Made by a program: the position numbers and the translations under genes. Shown here one piece after another: positions 35,065-48,018 of a stretch of 64,000 nt of DNA; position 1 is the first letter of the stretch, and each line of letters begins with the position of its first letter. The stretch comes from Sympetrum striolatum (lineage: Eukaryota; Arthropoda; Insecta; Odonata; Libellulidae). The DNA lies in assembly GCA_947579665.1 (NCBI GenBank), contig OX388343.1:86780254-86844253 (forward strand). Direction: 5' to 3'. The notes beneath the pieces are model-generated. The model was not told where the DNA came from, did not search any database, and worked only from the letters and a program-made list of their open reading frames with translations.

Positions 35065-38000
35065 TATTACTTTAGGTTATGCCGAACACTTGCAAGTGCC
35101 AAGTCAAAATTTAATTTCTGTCTTTTGAATATAATTAGTTTGCTTTAATGAAATTTAAATAAAAATGAAATATACAGGCATAACACAGAGGGCGAATTCC
35201 AAGCTTACATGTACAGAAAGAAGAGCATGTTATAAACAGATAAATATGGTACTTACTGCAGCATATTCTCAGAAGCATTCCACGTTTTACTCTCCACTAA
35301 AATCATTCATTCATCTAAATGTTCATTGATCTAAGAGGGGTGACTGTTTACTAGACTTTGCCTTCATTTAACATAGCCCTCTACCTTTCTTCTTTCATAG
35401 AATTCATAAAATTCATAAAAAATACTTGCTTCAGTCGTTAAGGAAGAAGTGATTGTGTTAACTTCACTGTCAGTAAAGTTAACATAAAATTTCACTCAAC
35501 ACAATGTTTTGCATTGCTAAATTCCATATTTGTTAACCTTCAAGCATCATTTAAAGTAAACAAAGTAACATGGAACAAGGTTTCAATGCAGAACCACATC
35601 AACATTCCAAAATGGTACCACAAAAACATACATAATATAATCAGCAACAAAAATAATCCAAAAATATTCTTTGGATAACACTATAATGTATTTATGGTGG
35701 GATTTCAATAAATATAAAAATTATAATTTTTATTTAAACAGCATTAACATTTTTTGTCCATATTGCATTTATTTAATAAATAACTGATTTTTTTAAACTG
35801 TAAACATGTTGTTTTTTAATATGAGAGATGGTAAATTGTCCTATCGGTGGAACTCAAAGAAACAGACTATGTTAACAATGAGTTTCTTGAACAGGGAGTA
35901 TGATAAATGAAAAATTTATAGGTTGGTTCATGTATTATGCATTGACCAATTCAGCTTTACATGGTTTTATGACACATTTTAATAAGCTATTTTTCCTTTA
36001 AAAGTTTACTTGAATTAGGGGTGTATTCTAATTCCCAAAATTCTCTGTTAAGCAAAGAGTTCTGCCCATGATTGGATCACAATCTCTATATATTCGTTTT
36101 ACCCTCAATTTGCTACGTCCATGCTATATTTCAATTTAAATTATTTAACAATTGCATTGGTTTTATCATATTGAAAATTTAGAGGGTAAGGTTCGTTTGA
36201 ATGCTGCCCAAATATGTAATTGATTTTTAAATGATATCTACTTTCATGATGTACCCATTTCCATCTTCACGTATTCATGATCTAAACTCATTTATCATTG
36301 TTTTCATATTGAGTTATATTATGAGTCTTAAGTCAATTTTAGTAAAACAATGTAATTTCTTGTATATTTTCTTTTCTATTCGCAGGAGAATTTGACCATT
36401 AGGAAGGATGAAAGTGACCCTCATTATACAATTGATTTCTCTTAAATATCCAAAAAACTGTCAAAAAATTTAATTCAATTTCACATTTTTAACCAACTCT
36501 ACTTCTCTGTACTTAAATTTTGTCAATCTTTCATCTTTCAGATCCTCTTCCTTTCAGACATGCTACTGGCTAAGATCATTCATGGGATGGCAAAGATATA
36601 TACCTACTGGACCTTTAGAATTCACTTTGTCTTAGAAGAGTTATGTATTTGAAACAAACTTTTGGCATCTTGAAAGAGGTGATAAATACTTTTATTTTAA
36701 AACCTTTGACACTTATGCATGCATGTCTTCAAGTAGCACAAATATATTCAATTAGCTACCCTAGACACATAAGTGTCTCATGTCTTATTTTGGTGTGAAA
36801 GCTAATATTTATTTAGTATTCTTAGCAAATGTTTTTGAAATAAAAAAAAAACATATATTTCTGTCCATTACTTTCTCCATTAAAATATGTTTTATATATC
36901 AATGTACAAGATTTATTCACCTCCTAGTTGGCAATTTAAACTTACTCGTACATTACAGTAGTCCACAATATCTCTCTCCGGAGCACAGGAATGATATGTT
37001 AACATTGATGAAATCCATTTTCTCTGCTATACTTTCCTTATATTTAACTATTTATAGTGTGGAACTATCTATAGAAAAGCTATTACTTCATTAATTTAAT
37101 TCAGAAAGAGAGTAACAAAAGTGCTCTGTGAAATTAAAGGAAAATATAAATCATCAATTCTTAGGTTCCAATAGAGAAATCAATCCCTTAAGTGTAGATT
37201 AATAAGTTGCTAGGCCAGATCTGATTTGATAAAAGTTTATTTAAATAATTTAACATATGCATGTATGATTATCACATATGTTGTTATGAGTTCTTTCACC
37301 ATGAAAAATGTTTATGTTTATTATCTTATATTAATGAGCATAAATATGGCTTCCTTTATGATTTTCCTCGAATGAAAGCCTTCTTTTTGTAGTCTTGTTG
37401 CTCCAGAATGTAATTGAGTGTAAATTTACTTTTTTCTCACGTACAATCTTTGTGTGTGAGTAAGAAGTAACTCTTATGTGATGCTCGTATTTGATCACTA
37501 TTTGTTATCTCTTTAATTTTTGTTGAGGTTGAAGTGTTTTCAATCAATATTTTCAGTAACACATACTGTATTTGACTGATAATGAACTTCTTTATTTTGA
37601 TATAGATAAAATATATTATTGTGCATCTGCATAATTTGAATTATCCGGAATAATTGTTTGAATAGGTGATTTCTTATTAAAATTTACTACTTACTTCAAA
37701 ATGAATCACCCTGTGAAAAATTCTGTTGTTTTCAGACCTGGTATTTCTCGAATCTTGAAAAGCGAATAAGAAATTCCTTTAATTAAAATTTATTAAATTA
37801 ATTCACTTGAAAAAAATTCTCCTCCTAATCTACGCAGAAAACTTTTCAGACTAATATCCCAAGATTTGCTTGTTACCGCTATTGTGGAATACCAGTTCAT
37901 AAAGTTAAAGAAATTTAATGAGATAAAAATTTGTCTAGAAACAGTGAGTCATACTGAAAATCCTTCGAACTCGTGATATGTATGCTGTTTTTCTGCGCAA

Positions 38001-38083
38001 GACTTTGGTGGACGTATACGATGTGGCGTCCATTCCGGTAAAATTCCGAAAGTGAAATTTTACCTCCATTCCTTACTGAATAT
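35065..38083. other. Intergenic between the convergent transporter genes
   Basis: No gene supported. Acceptor-like sites with good polypyrimidine tracts precede 36386 (TTTCTATTCGCAG) and 36541 (CATCTTTCAG) on the + strand, but no matching coding exon follows. A 104-codon frame from ATG 36780 shows no known motif. Confidence 0.45.
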
Positions 38084-38089
38084 TTTATT
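38084..38089 (-). promoter_or_regulatory. Polyadenylation signal of transporter gene 2
   Basis: AATAAA on the - strand begins about 25 nt after the stop codon at 38114-38116. If used, the 3' UTR is very short. Other candidates lie further downstream. Confidence 0.45.
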
Positions 38090-38113
38090 TAAATCAGTTT
38101 TTTGCTCAAAATC

Positions 38114-40291
38114 TCAACAACAGCACTTGATCGCGGTTCCACTCGTTTCTAATTCCTTCTGAATTTGCTGCAGTGACTTTCCTTTGGTTTCCAGAACAAG
38201 GAACAAAACAAATATTACCGAAACAACGTTGAGCAAAGCAAACATCCAGAAAGTGTAATCCGAGCCTATAGAGGTACGAAGGGTCGGGAAGATCTTGGTC
38301 ACAACGAAAGCCATCGTCCAATTGACGCCGACGGCCACTCCGGAGGCGATTCCTTTGACATTAGGAGCAAATAATTCTCCGGCCAGAGCCCATGGTATTG
38401 GACCAAATCCGAGAGAGAACACGATGATGAAGACAGTCAGACTGACTAAAGGCAACCATGAAATGGATTTCGATGCTTCTGAAGGCACTTCGTCCGGACC
38501 TCTGATATTAAAGTATGCTCCTAAGGCAGCCAGACACACTGCCATCAAGCTAGATGACAGAAGAAGGAGAATCCTACGACCAGCGCGATCCACCAGAGCT
38601 GCGGCCACTCCAGTAGCCACAGTTTGCACAACTCCCACTATAACCGGACTGATCGCTGGCGGAAGGGAGCTTCCCGCATCTTTGAAGATGTCACCGGTGT
38701 AAAATATAACGGCGTTGACTCCACTAAGCTGCTGGAACACCATTATACCCAAACAAATTACCAGAGCCTTTATTGTAGCCTTCGAGGAGACGAGATCCTT
38801 GATGGATGTATTTTCCTTAGCATTTGCCTCTTCGTCTACTGCTCTCTGAATTTCCGACAGCTCCGCTTTCACGTCATCCATACCCCTGAGACGCGACAGG
38901 GACTTCTCAGCTTCAGTTTTCTTCCCCACGCTCAACAAGTACTTTGGAGCCTCGGGCATCCAGAAGAACGCCGCTACAAAGAGAATTGGCATGACGAAGC
39001 AGACCCATGAGAGGACATCGTAGTTGGACGCTATGCCGAGGAGGTAGACGATGAGGATTCCAATTGTTATAAGAAGCTGGAAGAAGGAACCTAGAGTGCC
39101 TCGTACGGAATTCTCAGCGATCTCGCTGATGTACATAGGTGCCAGGACGCAAGAAGCTCCAGTGGCAACGCCAGCGATGAACCTGGCAGCATAAAGCATT
39201 CCTACGGAGTTGGCGAAGGCTATGAGAAGGAATGATAGGATGAAGGGCACTGATAGAGAGAGGAGGACTGGCTTCCGTCCGAATTTCTCGGCTATAGACC
39301 CAGCAGGAAGAGCACCTGCAATGGCTCCGAGAGCTAATATGGAACCCACTAAAGAGCCCTCCTCCGTGGAAACTGGAAGCCAACTGTCTTTAGCTTGTAG
39401 AATGAGTAGTGCCGGCGAGGTCCACGCCAACGAGCAGCCTCCAGACAAGGCGATTAAAGTAGCTGTTGAAAATGAGGAATTTATAATGCATTGGATGCAA
39501 TTTGTGAAATAAAGTAGTCGTAAAAGGAATAGTACAGTTCATATTCAATGCATGCCACAGCAAATGATAACTGCCACTGTTTTAGAAACGACTAATATAA
39601 CAAGCAATATAGACACTTAAGTCGATAAATTGAGTTATTATTAATAAGATATAATTCGTTGAAATTCTTCCTCTAATATAGGAACTATTTATTATTGCAT
39701 AGAAGATGTAGGTAAAAACAGTGATGTGTTAAAATTGGGATTTATCGTTTGTTACCCAGGTTCGATTCTCGGTGGGGACCATGATATTTATCCAGCATCT
39801 TAATTAATAATATCAGTATATCAGTATCAATATGTAAAAAGTCCAAGTGGTTTAGAAAAGCCAAATAGGCAACAGTCACTCACGGTGAATTTCGTCTGGC
39901 TAGGCCATACTACTCAATGGGATACCGCGTCAAGGACTTTAAATTATTTTACTTGTTAAATTAAAAATTTCAAAAATACTAGCTCCTCAGTATTCGTAAG
40001 CAAAGTAATCGAGTAAGATAAATTATAGCTTAGACTTTGAATGAGAGAAATATTATAGTATGCCCAAGCCACCGTGTTATATGCATGGCTAGACAAAATG
40101 TGAGCCATTATTCGAAACAATAGTGCAAGCTTTGGCTTTCACAATGATTGGCAGAAAGCATGCTACTGCTAACATTCATTTCATAATTAATTTTTACCTG
40201 CTCCTGCAGCCATGAATTGCGGTAGTTTCTTCCCCTCGGGGATATTCCCGGGATGTCCTTCTAACATTTTCCGTGTTTCTCCTTGATCCAT
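38114..40291 (-). CDS. Facilitated trehalose transporter Tret1-like, gene 2 (two coding exons)
   Basis: This is an MFS sugar-porter of 480 aa, inferred to carry trehalose or related sugars across the plasma membrane. The first coding exon is 40291-40198 (ATG at 40291-40289, with an in-frame TGA upstream in the same exon) and the second is 39462-38114, ending in TGA. The intron runs GTAAAA...TTCAACAG and is phase 1, splitting an Ala codon just before helix 1, exactly as in gene 1. Signatures: GSIAEKFGRK (86-95), RFIAGVATG, PEAPKYLL (201-208), QQLSGVNAVIFY (275-286), DRAGRR (323-328), GFGPIPWALAGELFAP (383-398) and ETKGKS (456-461), with about 12 helices. The C terminus ends in three cysteines. 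It lacks the second intron of gene 1 and is clearly richer in G/C-ending codons. The length fits the Tret1 family, and the family assignment is secure. The substrate is inferred. Confidence 0.93.
39750..39781 (+). repeat. SINE B-box fragment in the intron of transporter gene 2
   Basis: CCAGGTTCGATTCTCGG resembles a tRNA T-arm with one broken pair and is followed by TGGGGACCATGAT. Only this short remnant of a tRNA-derived repeat is recognisable. Confidence 0.35.
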
Positions 40292-40350
40292 TGAGGATAA
40301 TTCTTGGGTCCTTCAGAGCTTATCCACTCAGCAACTGATGCTTCGGGATG
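40292..40350 (-). other. 5' UTR part of the first coding exon of transporter gene 2
   Basis: Upstream of ATG 40291 the - strand contains in-frame stops and then an acceptor TTTTATTCAG at 40351-40360, so the exon probably starts at 40350. This implies at least one upstream untranslated exon. Confidence 0.55.
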
Positions 40351-41063
40351 CTGAATAAAATTGTAAAATAGTATTAGTATCTAAAATAATATTAATTGTT
40401 TTAATGAGGAGGGTATTCTCTAGGAGATTGCACGCAAGTAAAAGCGTGGAAAAAACAAAATTTTTACATGACAAATCTAGAGCGTTAAACAAAATACAAA
40501 TACTTTTTACTATGTACGAAGCATTATTAAGATAGAATAATTTATATCTTTCCTAAAGAAAAAAACACTTTAATGATGTAGAATATTTAGTCAGAACGAT
40601 GGATCATTAAGTTATCGGATCCGTGAAAAAAGTTAGGGTACGTGATTATGTAAAAGGGATTAAACTTTGTATTTTTTTCTAATTATTGATGGAATGAATC
40701 ATATAATATGAATTATTTTTTAAGTTCATTCTTAATATTCCCATTCTATTATTTAGCGTACAAACATGTTTAAAAACTTGAATGTATTACATTATGTCTA
40801 TTAGAACTCTAATTACAAAAGCTCCGCAAGAAAATATATTTCTTTTTTTTTCCAGGGCATTAAAATAAATATAATCAGAAGAGTTAATAATCCGAGAATC
40901 GCATACTTAGTACTCGTAAATCCTCTCTAGGGAAAATAATTCCAGAATGACAGACTATTCCGCTCATGTGAAAGATCTGTACTGGTGTAGATTCTGGTGA
41001 ATATAATATTGCGAATGAGACTAATTTCAATCTTTACAGAGAGGAATTATCCTGTTATCTTAC

Positions 41064-41350
41064 CTCTGCGTGTGACGAAGTTCGGCCTTTTTGTACTTTT
41101 TAGCAAAACTTTGTAAAAATTAATTCTGTAAATCCATTTCGTTTCTCAATCGATGGAAATCTTCCTGCTTCATATTCCTGCCATATCGTCTCCCAAAAGT
41201 GGATGTTAAAGTAACAGTAAGCAAATGAATGAAGCACTCCCCCACGACGTCTGCCTCCGCATGGACAGATAATAAAACAGTCATGTCGCTTCTGTAGATT
41301 TCCTTTTTATCAAATCATTGAAAATGGAAAAAATCTCTATGCGACACTGA
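41064..41350 (-). other. Candidate untranslated first exon of transporter gene 2
   Basis: On the - strand a strong donor GCAGAG|GTAAGATAA has its exon boundary at 41064, about 0.71 kb upstream of the acceptor at 40351-40352. An initiator-like TCAGTG sits near 41347, with an AT-rich TATAAAAA just upstream of it but closer than a normal TATA box. Joining 41064 to 40350 would give the missing 5' UTR exon. The upstream limit is uncertain. Confidence 0.35.
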
Positions 41351-42940
41351 TTTTTATATTTGGACACCTCCAATCAACGCTTTGGAAAATATTCTCGTGA
41401 TATCGTGGTCGATGGAGGGAGTTTATCGGAGATCCGGAGAATGTTTCGTTGTAGTCACGAAACCGTTCTGCAACTACTGTTCTAAGTATGAGCAAATCTA
41501 GCTTAACTTCGTCAGCAATCAAACAAACAGAAAGTGAATGTTAATGAATTGGATATAATGGCAATTGGCGTTGTCCTATGTGCCTCAATGAATGAAAACT
41601 TTTTTCTATTCTATATAGATGCCCAGCGCATGATCATGTGTAAAAAGTAATTTCGTCGGTGATTGTTAAGAATAAAGATGGAAAGAAATCTGTTTTTCCT
41701 AACTAAGAGATTACTTTTTTCTTCCATTTCTCATTTTTTCGGTGTCAATACTTTTAGGAATCATCAGTTAAATCACATATAATTTGACTGCAAACCTTTG
41801 AAGGAAATTTGGATTACTAGTTTTAATAGCAAATTATAACATGCACAGTAAAACATCCAGCTGTTTGACTCTCTGGTATGTTTTTTCCTCTCCTTGGTTT
41901 AGTGCATATTTCAGGCAAGAAGTTTACTTTCTCCTTTAATATTTCAAGGCCTCAGTTTGCATCAGTTGATGCATTTCAAGAATAGGTTTGCTAATGTTAG
42001 CAATGCTTCTGAAGAATCTGATAACTCTAGTAACTATATTTGAATTATTGATTGAAATAAAACGAAAATAGGATGACAAAGTTTTTTCTAACCTTCATCA
42101 TCATTTATACTCTATTTTAATATGAATGCATTTGAATTTTGGCATGTCATGGTTATCATAATTATTCAGAACTGAAAGTGTCTGTATCTTTCTGACCGTC
42201 TGGGGTGTTTAATGGTATAGCATTACATTTTTGATAGCGCTCGGACCAGATGCATCATTTCACTATACACACAGTTAGTAGCGCCCTCGAAGTGACTGTT
42301 TTCTGTGGATGCGATTCTTTGGCTGGAGAAACTGAGATAAAGTTCTGTTTAAACATTAGCCTGGTTATCTACAGCGCGATACATATCAAAATGTCCATTC
42401 ATAATTTGAGATAATTCGGTGAAAAGAAATAATTCCATTTGTGTAAGATCAAAAATATATCTTCTTCCTTTATGTATTTGAGCAAAATCGGAACAGTAAC
42501 ACCGTATAATGCAAAAATATATTCTTGTATTTAAACTTATATAAAAGTATTGGTTGTTTAAATTTAATTTATAATGTAAACGTAAAAATATTTTAGTGCG
42601 AAGGGCATTCACTCTGAAACAATTTCGTTTCGTTTAATTTCTATTGATAAATTGATGCTTCTTCAGCTGTGAGAGAAATCTCTTTATGTCTCACATTTGT
42701 TTTATAAAATCTTATGTAAATCGAAATATGTAGCACTGATTATCGAACGCATTTGCATTAAATTCAATCGAAGAAGCCTTATCTTGGTGGAACTCCGTAA
42801 TCGGAATCATATTAATCAAACTTTCAAAATTCCTTAAAACGTAATTCTCACATAATAACTCACAAAATTCCACTGTTTTGTGGAATTTTAAAGTTTATTT
42901 AATATGATCCCGCATTTACATTATGTTATAACTTGAGGCA

Positions 42941-42961
42941 ATATATATATATATATATATA
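42941..42961. repeat. (TA)n microsatellite
   Basis: An uninterrupted TA dinucleotide run of about ten units. Confidence 0.8.
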
Positions 42962-44600
42962 GTAAGTGCGATTTATCAAAAGTTGTTTCGAGTTGTATAT
43001 AATAAGTATTTATATTTTATTTATATAGTATAGTATATATAAGATTATAAAATTCGATTTTTTCACGAATCTTCAAATTTCATTGTATAACGTCATCTTT
43101 CCGCGAATTTTTCCGGGTATGAGCTGTGGACAACGATGGCTAATTTTTAATTTTAAAGCGCACCTCTCAACCAAGAAAGAAACCGAATTTCCTGAATATG
43201 TCGAATTTAAAACTTAAAGCCTAAGAGATTAAACAAGTAACTAAAGGGCCCTTTCTCCTATTAAGTTATTTAGAAAATTATGACGAAAAATACCTAATTT
43301 TCTGAAAATATTACGTATGATTTAATTTAATTTCTTTTTCGAATATTTAGCGTATTTAATCTGGTAAAATTTGTGAAAAGTTTTCAGTACGTAGGGTGCA
43401 TAAATATACACCAATGCTCTCGAAGGGAGTGCATCGAGTCTTCTTAGAACGCCTGCACTCAATGCATGGATCATATTGAACGTAAACTTGAATTGCAAAT
43501 AACTTTTTCCGAATTGATTATCTCAACAATAGTTTCTTTTCGCTGAAAATAATAACCACGAAGTTTATTTATTTACTGATTATTATAGTATCTAAAAATG
43601 TATCAAAATTTCAAATATTTATCACCTAATTTTTAATATGTGCCTGCTAGCATCAATTTTTGTATAAAATTAATTAATCAATTTCGGCGATATTTAGAGG
43701 AACTTATCCATGATCAGTAGAATAGAAAACAAAATCTGTCTGCGTCCCCAATTTATTGCGATATACTAAATTGTGGGCACATTCAGATTGTGTTTTTTAT
43801 TCTACTTATAATGCATAAAATGTAAAACGTTTTATAAAAACGAGGAATGATTGCGTGATCTTCAAAAATAAATACAGATCAATCAGTAATTTTTACATAA
43901 GGATGAATATTAATTATAATGCTTAATTGAATTATCATTAACTCCCTGAATCTTATGGATGTGATACTGCATATCTCCATGCAGTAAATAGAATTACATG
44001 GATCGAGCATTGGCAAATTTGATATTTTTTCTGAATTATCCTCCATCATAAAAAAATATTGTATGACAAACAAAGCATTTCAAAACTTTATAGAATGAAA
44101 CCAATATGAGGAAGCCTGACTAGGATGAAATCTGTGGTATCAATGATTAGAAATTTATCAATTAATTAGTAATCTCCCACCATATTGATGGGCTAAAATA
44201 TCATTTATGATCTATGATAACTTGAACTAATTAATTCACCATTTTAAATGGTTATACAAATTCAGGGAATTTTGGGGTTATATTGAACCCACGCGACTAA
44301 CTAAGGGTTAATATCATTATAACTACAGAATCACAGAAAGCAGTCACCTTTTTCTTCCCCCGCATTCATGTAAATAATCTTTCTACTCTTTTTACTGTTT
44401 AACTCGTTTTTGCGTTCAGCATGGAGTACTTGCCCTAGAAATCGTTAGATAACAGCCTTTTTCCTTTTTATCATCTTTAATTGAGTTAGTTTCCCGTCAT
44501 TTCCAGATAAGCCGTTGGAATTTACTAACACAGCAAGCTAGGATGAATGAAGAAAATATGACGAAATATCAGATCAAGTACTTTAGAAAAGTGATCAAAA

Positions 44601-44638
44601 CTGAAGTACTATATCTTCTATATACTATAGTACTTCAG
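44601..44638. repeat. Perfect 13-bp hairpin
   Basis: CTGAAGTACTATA (44601-44613) and its exact complement TATAGTACTTCAG (44626-44638) flank a 12-nt loop. The stem is too short for an animal microRNA precursor. Function unknown. Confidence 0.7.
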
Positions 44639-46785
44639 GGGAAAAGTTTGAGCAAGTTACATATTCCTCAACTTCTCTAGTATCCTGGTAAATTTCTATT
44701 TTTATTTAAAGAGGAATGCATGAAGCGTAATCGTAACAAAGTTTCAAAAATCAAAGATTCTTACGTTTGATGGAAGATAATAAGAAAGAAAACTTTGACA
44801 AAACAAATAATCTTATTTCTTTTTTAAATTTGGAATGGTTGTACTTCTGATCAAAAAGAGCGCAGTCGTTGATTCGTCCTGGGCGATATGGTACATGACG
44901 TGTTTCTTTTTCGCTGTCTTTTTAATATTTTATTTAAGCAGAATTACCAACGTGTTGGCCTCAATTCATTGTTCATAAGGCTAGCCAAGAATAATATTTC
45001 ATTCTTACCCTTACGTTGGAAACCTTTTTTGAAATATATCGTGAAAATAACCATCATTGAATTGCATTCCACAAAAATCGCCCAAAAACCTGCATGAAAA
45101 CATTTTAAAAAGTGATATATTAGATAAGAGTGAATCTTTCAATGGAAACATTATTCGCTTCAAATCCTAAAAACAGGTGATCTTGAAACCGATAAATGCT
45201 TATCTGATCCTGCATCCCGTAACTCTTAAAAAACTTACAAATTGATGTCAACGAAAATCTGGCACAGCCTTCTTTTTACGAGAAAAACTTGCTATTTGAG
45301 TTTAAAAGAAACCAATTTATTTTCTGTGAAAAGAAAAGAGGCAACTTTTGATATATTTAGAAATTACAATCACATTTGTAATTCCAAGGCATTTATTGTA
45401 TGATTTGATAAAAATTTCCTCTACCTTATACATACCTTTTTGATACCAACATTCAATAACAGTTTTTTTCGACTTCTATTCAATATAGATATGGAGGGAT
45501 TGTTATTATGACAAAGAATTTTATTTTACCCATTTACATATCTGAAACTATTCCAATGCACAATATCTACTACAGGTTTTCGTCGTTGTCCTCTCTTTGC
45601 TGCCATGTCATTGCCATTTTGAAATGTATGCCATTATATCAATGCCGTCCGTTGACTCAAATCTCCTCAATTCTCAAAGAAATGTTGAGAAACTAGATAA
45701 AATTTCCAATCAGTAAGATACTTGAACCAGTGAGATTAAATTTTGTACCTGATTTTTATGGTGTGCGCACGGCCTTGAGATAGCATGATATCTTCTCGTG
45801 ATTTTCCCATCTTCTTATGAAAATCGAACAGAAAGAGGTGAAAGTTTATTCTATCGTAAATATTTCCCGATGTTGGAACAAGAAATCACGTATTATCAGC
45901 TTTAGAAGCGATGATTTTCTCTGCAGTAGTCGTAAATCTCTCTTTTGTTAAATCACGAACGCTCATCAGATGCCTAGCGGGGTGTGGAAGCGTACATAAT
46001 TTCCTTAGCATGTCTCTAATTTTATAATTATACAGTTAAATTCCCTGTAAAATTTATTAATTTGCTACTTGTGGGCGAATGAATTAATCTCTATATAAAA
46101 ATAAAACATATTTTAGTCGCCGAATATATTGAGATTTATAAAAAATAATAAAGTATATTGGTCATAATTTTGGATCAGTAACTAAGAGCATTTGCAATAA
46201 GATTTTATCAGGTATTTATGTTGATGTATCACTTTTTCCTCTAAGTGATTCTCGATGATTTTTAATACATGAAATGCTCCGCGAAAGCAGTTAGGGAAAC
46301 AGATCATTATTAGTAAATAGCAAATAAAGAAGAGACGTTTGGGAAAAGTAATATAATTTTTGAAAAATCAAGAATTACTAATATTTAAACTCGATGAGTA
46401 AAGTTTTATTTAGTAGTACTCTGTGGAAATACGTTTTTCCAATTTAGACGAATAAATTGATAAAATAATAATTTTCTAAATACTCAGACCCCAGGTAAAG
46501 CACTTTCTACTTTCACAAAGATTTTCAATTCGCTGGATAACTAACTGGCTATATTTAATTAGTATTTGGTAAGCCCAAATTTACTCTATTTAGTTTGGCG
46601 TTCCTTTTTGAAAATGAAAATATCGTGATCACAATTCCGTAATCATGGTTAGAATAGATTATTCCCACAATTTCTTTGAGTTAATTACTTTCAACTTTCT
46701 CGGATATGGTACAAAAGTCAACCTTATGCTTAATTCAACAGTTGATTTCGGTAGTAGACTCAGTGGTCTGAAGAATGCAATTTAA

Positions 46786-47722
46786 CCCTTGTGTAGGCAC
46801 CCGGGTACCCACTAAGGTATATTTTTGCTTGTACGTTGATTATAAAGAAAGATATCGCTTTGATGCTTCAGATCGTCGTTATCTACCTGAATCCCAAGTA
46901 AATACTACTATTATAAATACTTTAACTATATTTAATGCTTAAATAAAAGCATTAAAAGTTCACATACGTCCTGGGGGCACCCGGGGTACCCGGGTACCCA
47001 CCTGAAATTTCCTTCTCATTTTCCCTCACATATGCGTTGGAATTCGTTCCTTGAAAACTTTATTCAATAAATAGACATTTTCTGAAGATATTAAAGCCAA
47101 TTTTATATCAATTGAACGGTTAGAACTTGTATTATGAATAAACATAGAAAGGTATGTTTCTTACTTCCGTAAAACGGCCAGCGTCAGTCACGCGAAAAAT
47201 CGGCTTTATTGTTACGGAGGCTCAACTTTGGAGTCGTATAAAAGTTTAAGTAGAAATTGTACAAAAAAACAAGTGAAATCAACGTTTAATACGTTCTATT
47301 GCACGTGTAACCATATAAGCTAATTATTTCTGTTTTCATAACATTTGGTGTTTATCATAGATGGAACGGAAAAGTGCCCATTTTTACGAGCTGTTTCACG
47401 GAGTGCTCTTTTTGAAAGTTTGTTCCTCAAACGCTATTACTTCAATCACAAAGATATTTTGATAGAATATTAATACGTTTATTGTTAATTAAAATACGAA
47501 GTTTCAATATATTTGTATGAAACGATAAAAAGTTGTTGTCGATTTTGTGAAACAACTTTTTCTCAGAAGTGGATAGCCGTAGAAATACAAAATTGGGTTC
47601 GTTAGAAAGATTTCAAGATGAGTTTTCACGGTAAATAATTATTTTTCACAACAAGTTAGCGGATTTTTTTATACGAATTAATATTTAACGCCGAGATTTG
47701 CAACTGTTGAGCAGTGTTGCCG
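46786..47722 (+). repeat. Left inverted arm of the piggyBac element
   Basis: It aligns in reverse complement with 48872-49634 from the tip to the shared word GCAGTGTTGCCG. Long blocks are identical, for example through TAAGCTAATTATTTCTG and GGAACGGAAAAGTGCCC. The left arm has about 155 bp more than the right between the tip and the second CACCCGGG block. Confidence 0.8.
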
Positions 47723-48018
47723 TGTTGATGTCTTCGGGAGTTCCTAACCTCCCTATATCGCCCTGCTCTTTCTTTGTCTCATTTTTCAGCTACGATAACA
47801 TCGTTTTATCTGAAAAAATCAAATTTTAAGTAATAACACCTCAAATTCACCCGAGCACCTTAAGTTAAGCTTTAGTAATGTTGCTGTACTGACTGTGTGG
47901 TAGTTTTTCGTTAGCTTCTATTGGGCAATATATGCTGCATAATATGTACATCGATGATAATTTTCACGGAGAATTTTTATTCACATCAATCGTTAGATTT
48001 GACATACGTTTTCGAATG

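Larger units (their letters stand above)
41351..46781. other. Intergenic, no gene recognised
   Basis: AT-rich sequence containing a (TA)n microsatellite at about 42941-42961 and a perfect hairpin at 44601-44638. No supported coding frame. Confidence 0.5.

Noticed and set aside
36780..37094. 104-codon ATG frame between the transporter genes
   Set aside because: Hydrophobic AT-codon composition without a recognisable family or splice context.
41337..41522. 61-codon frame on the - strand upstream of transporter gene 2
   Set aside because: It starts on TTG and overlaps the putative promoter or 5' UTR region. No motif.
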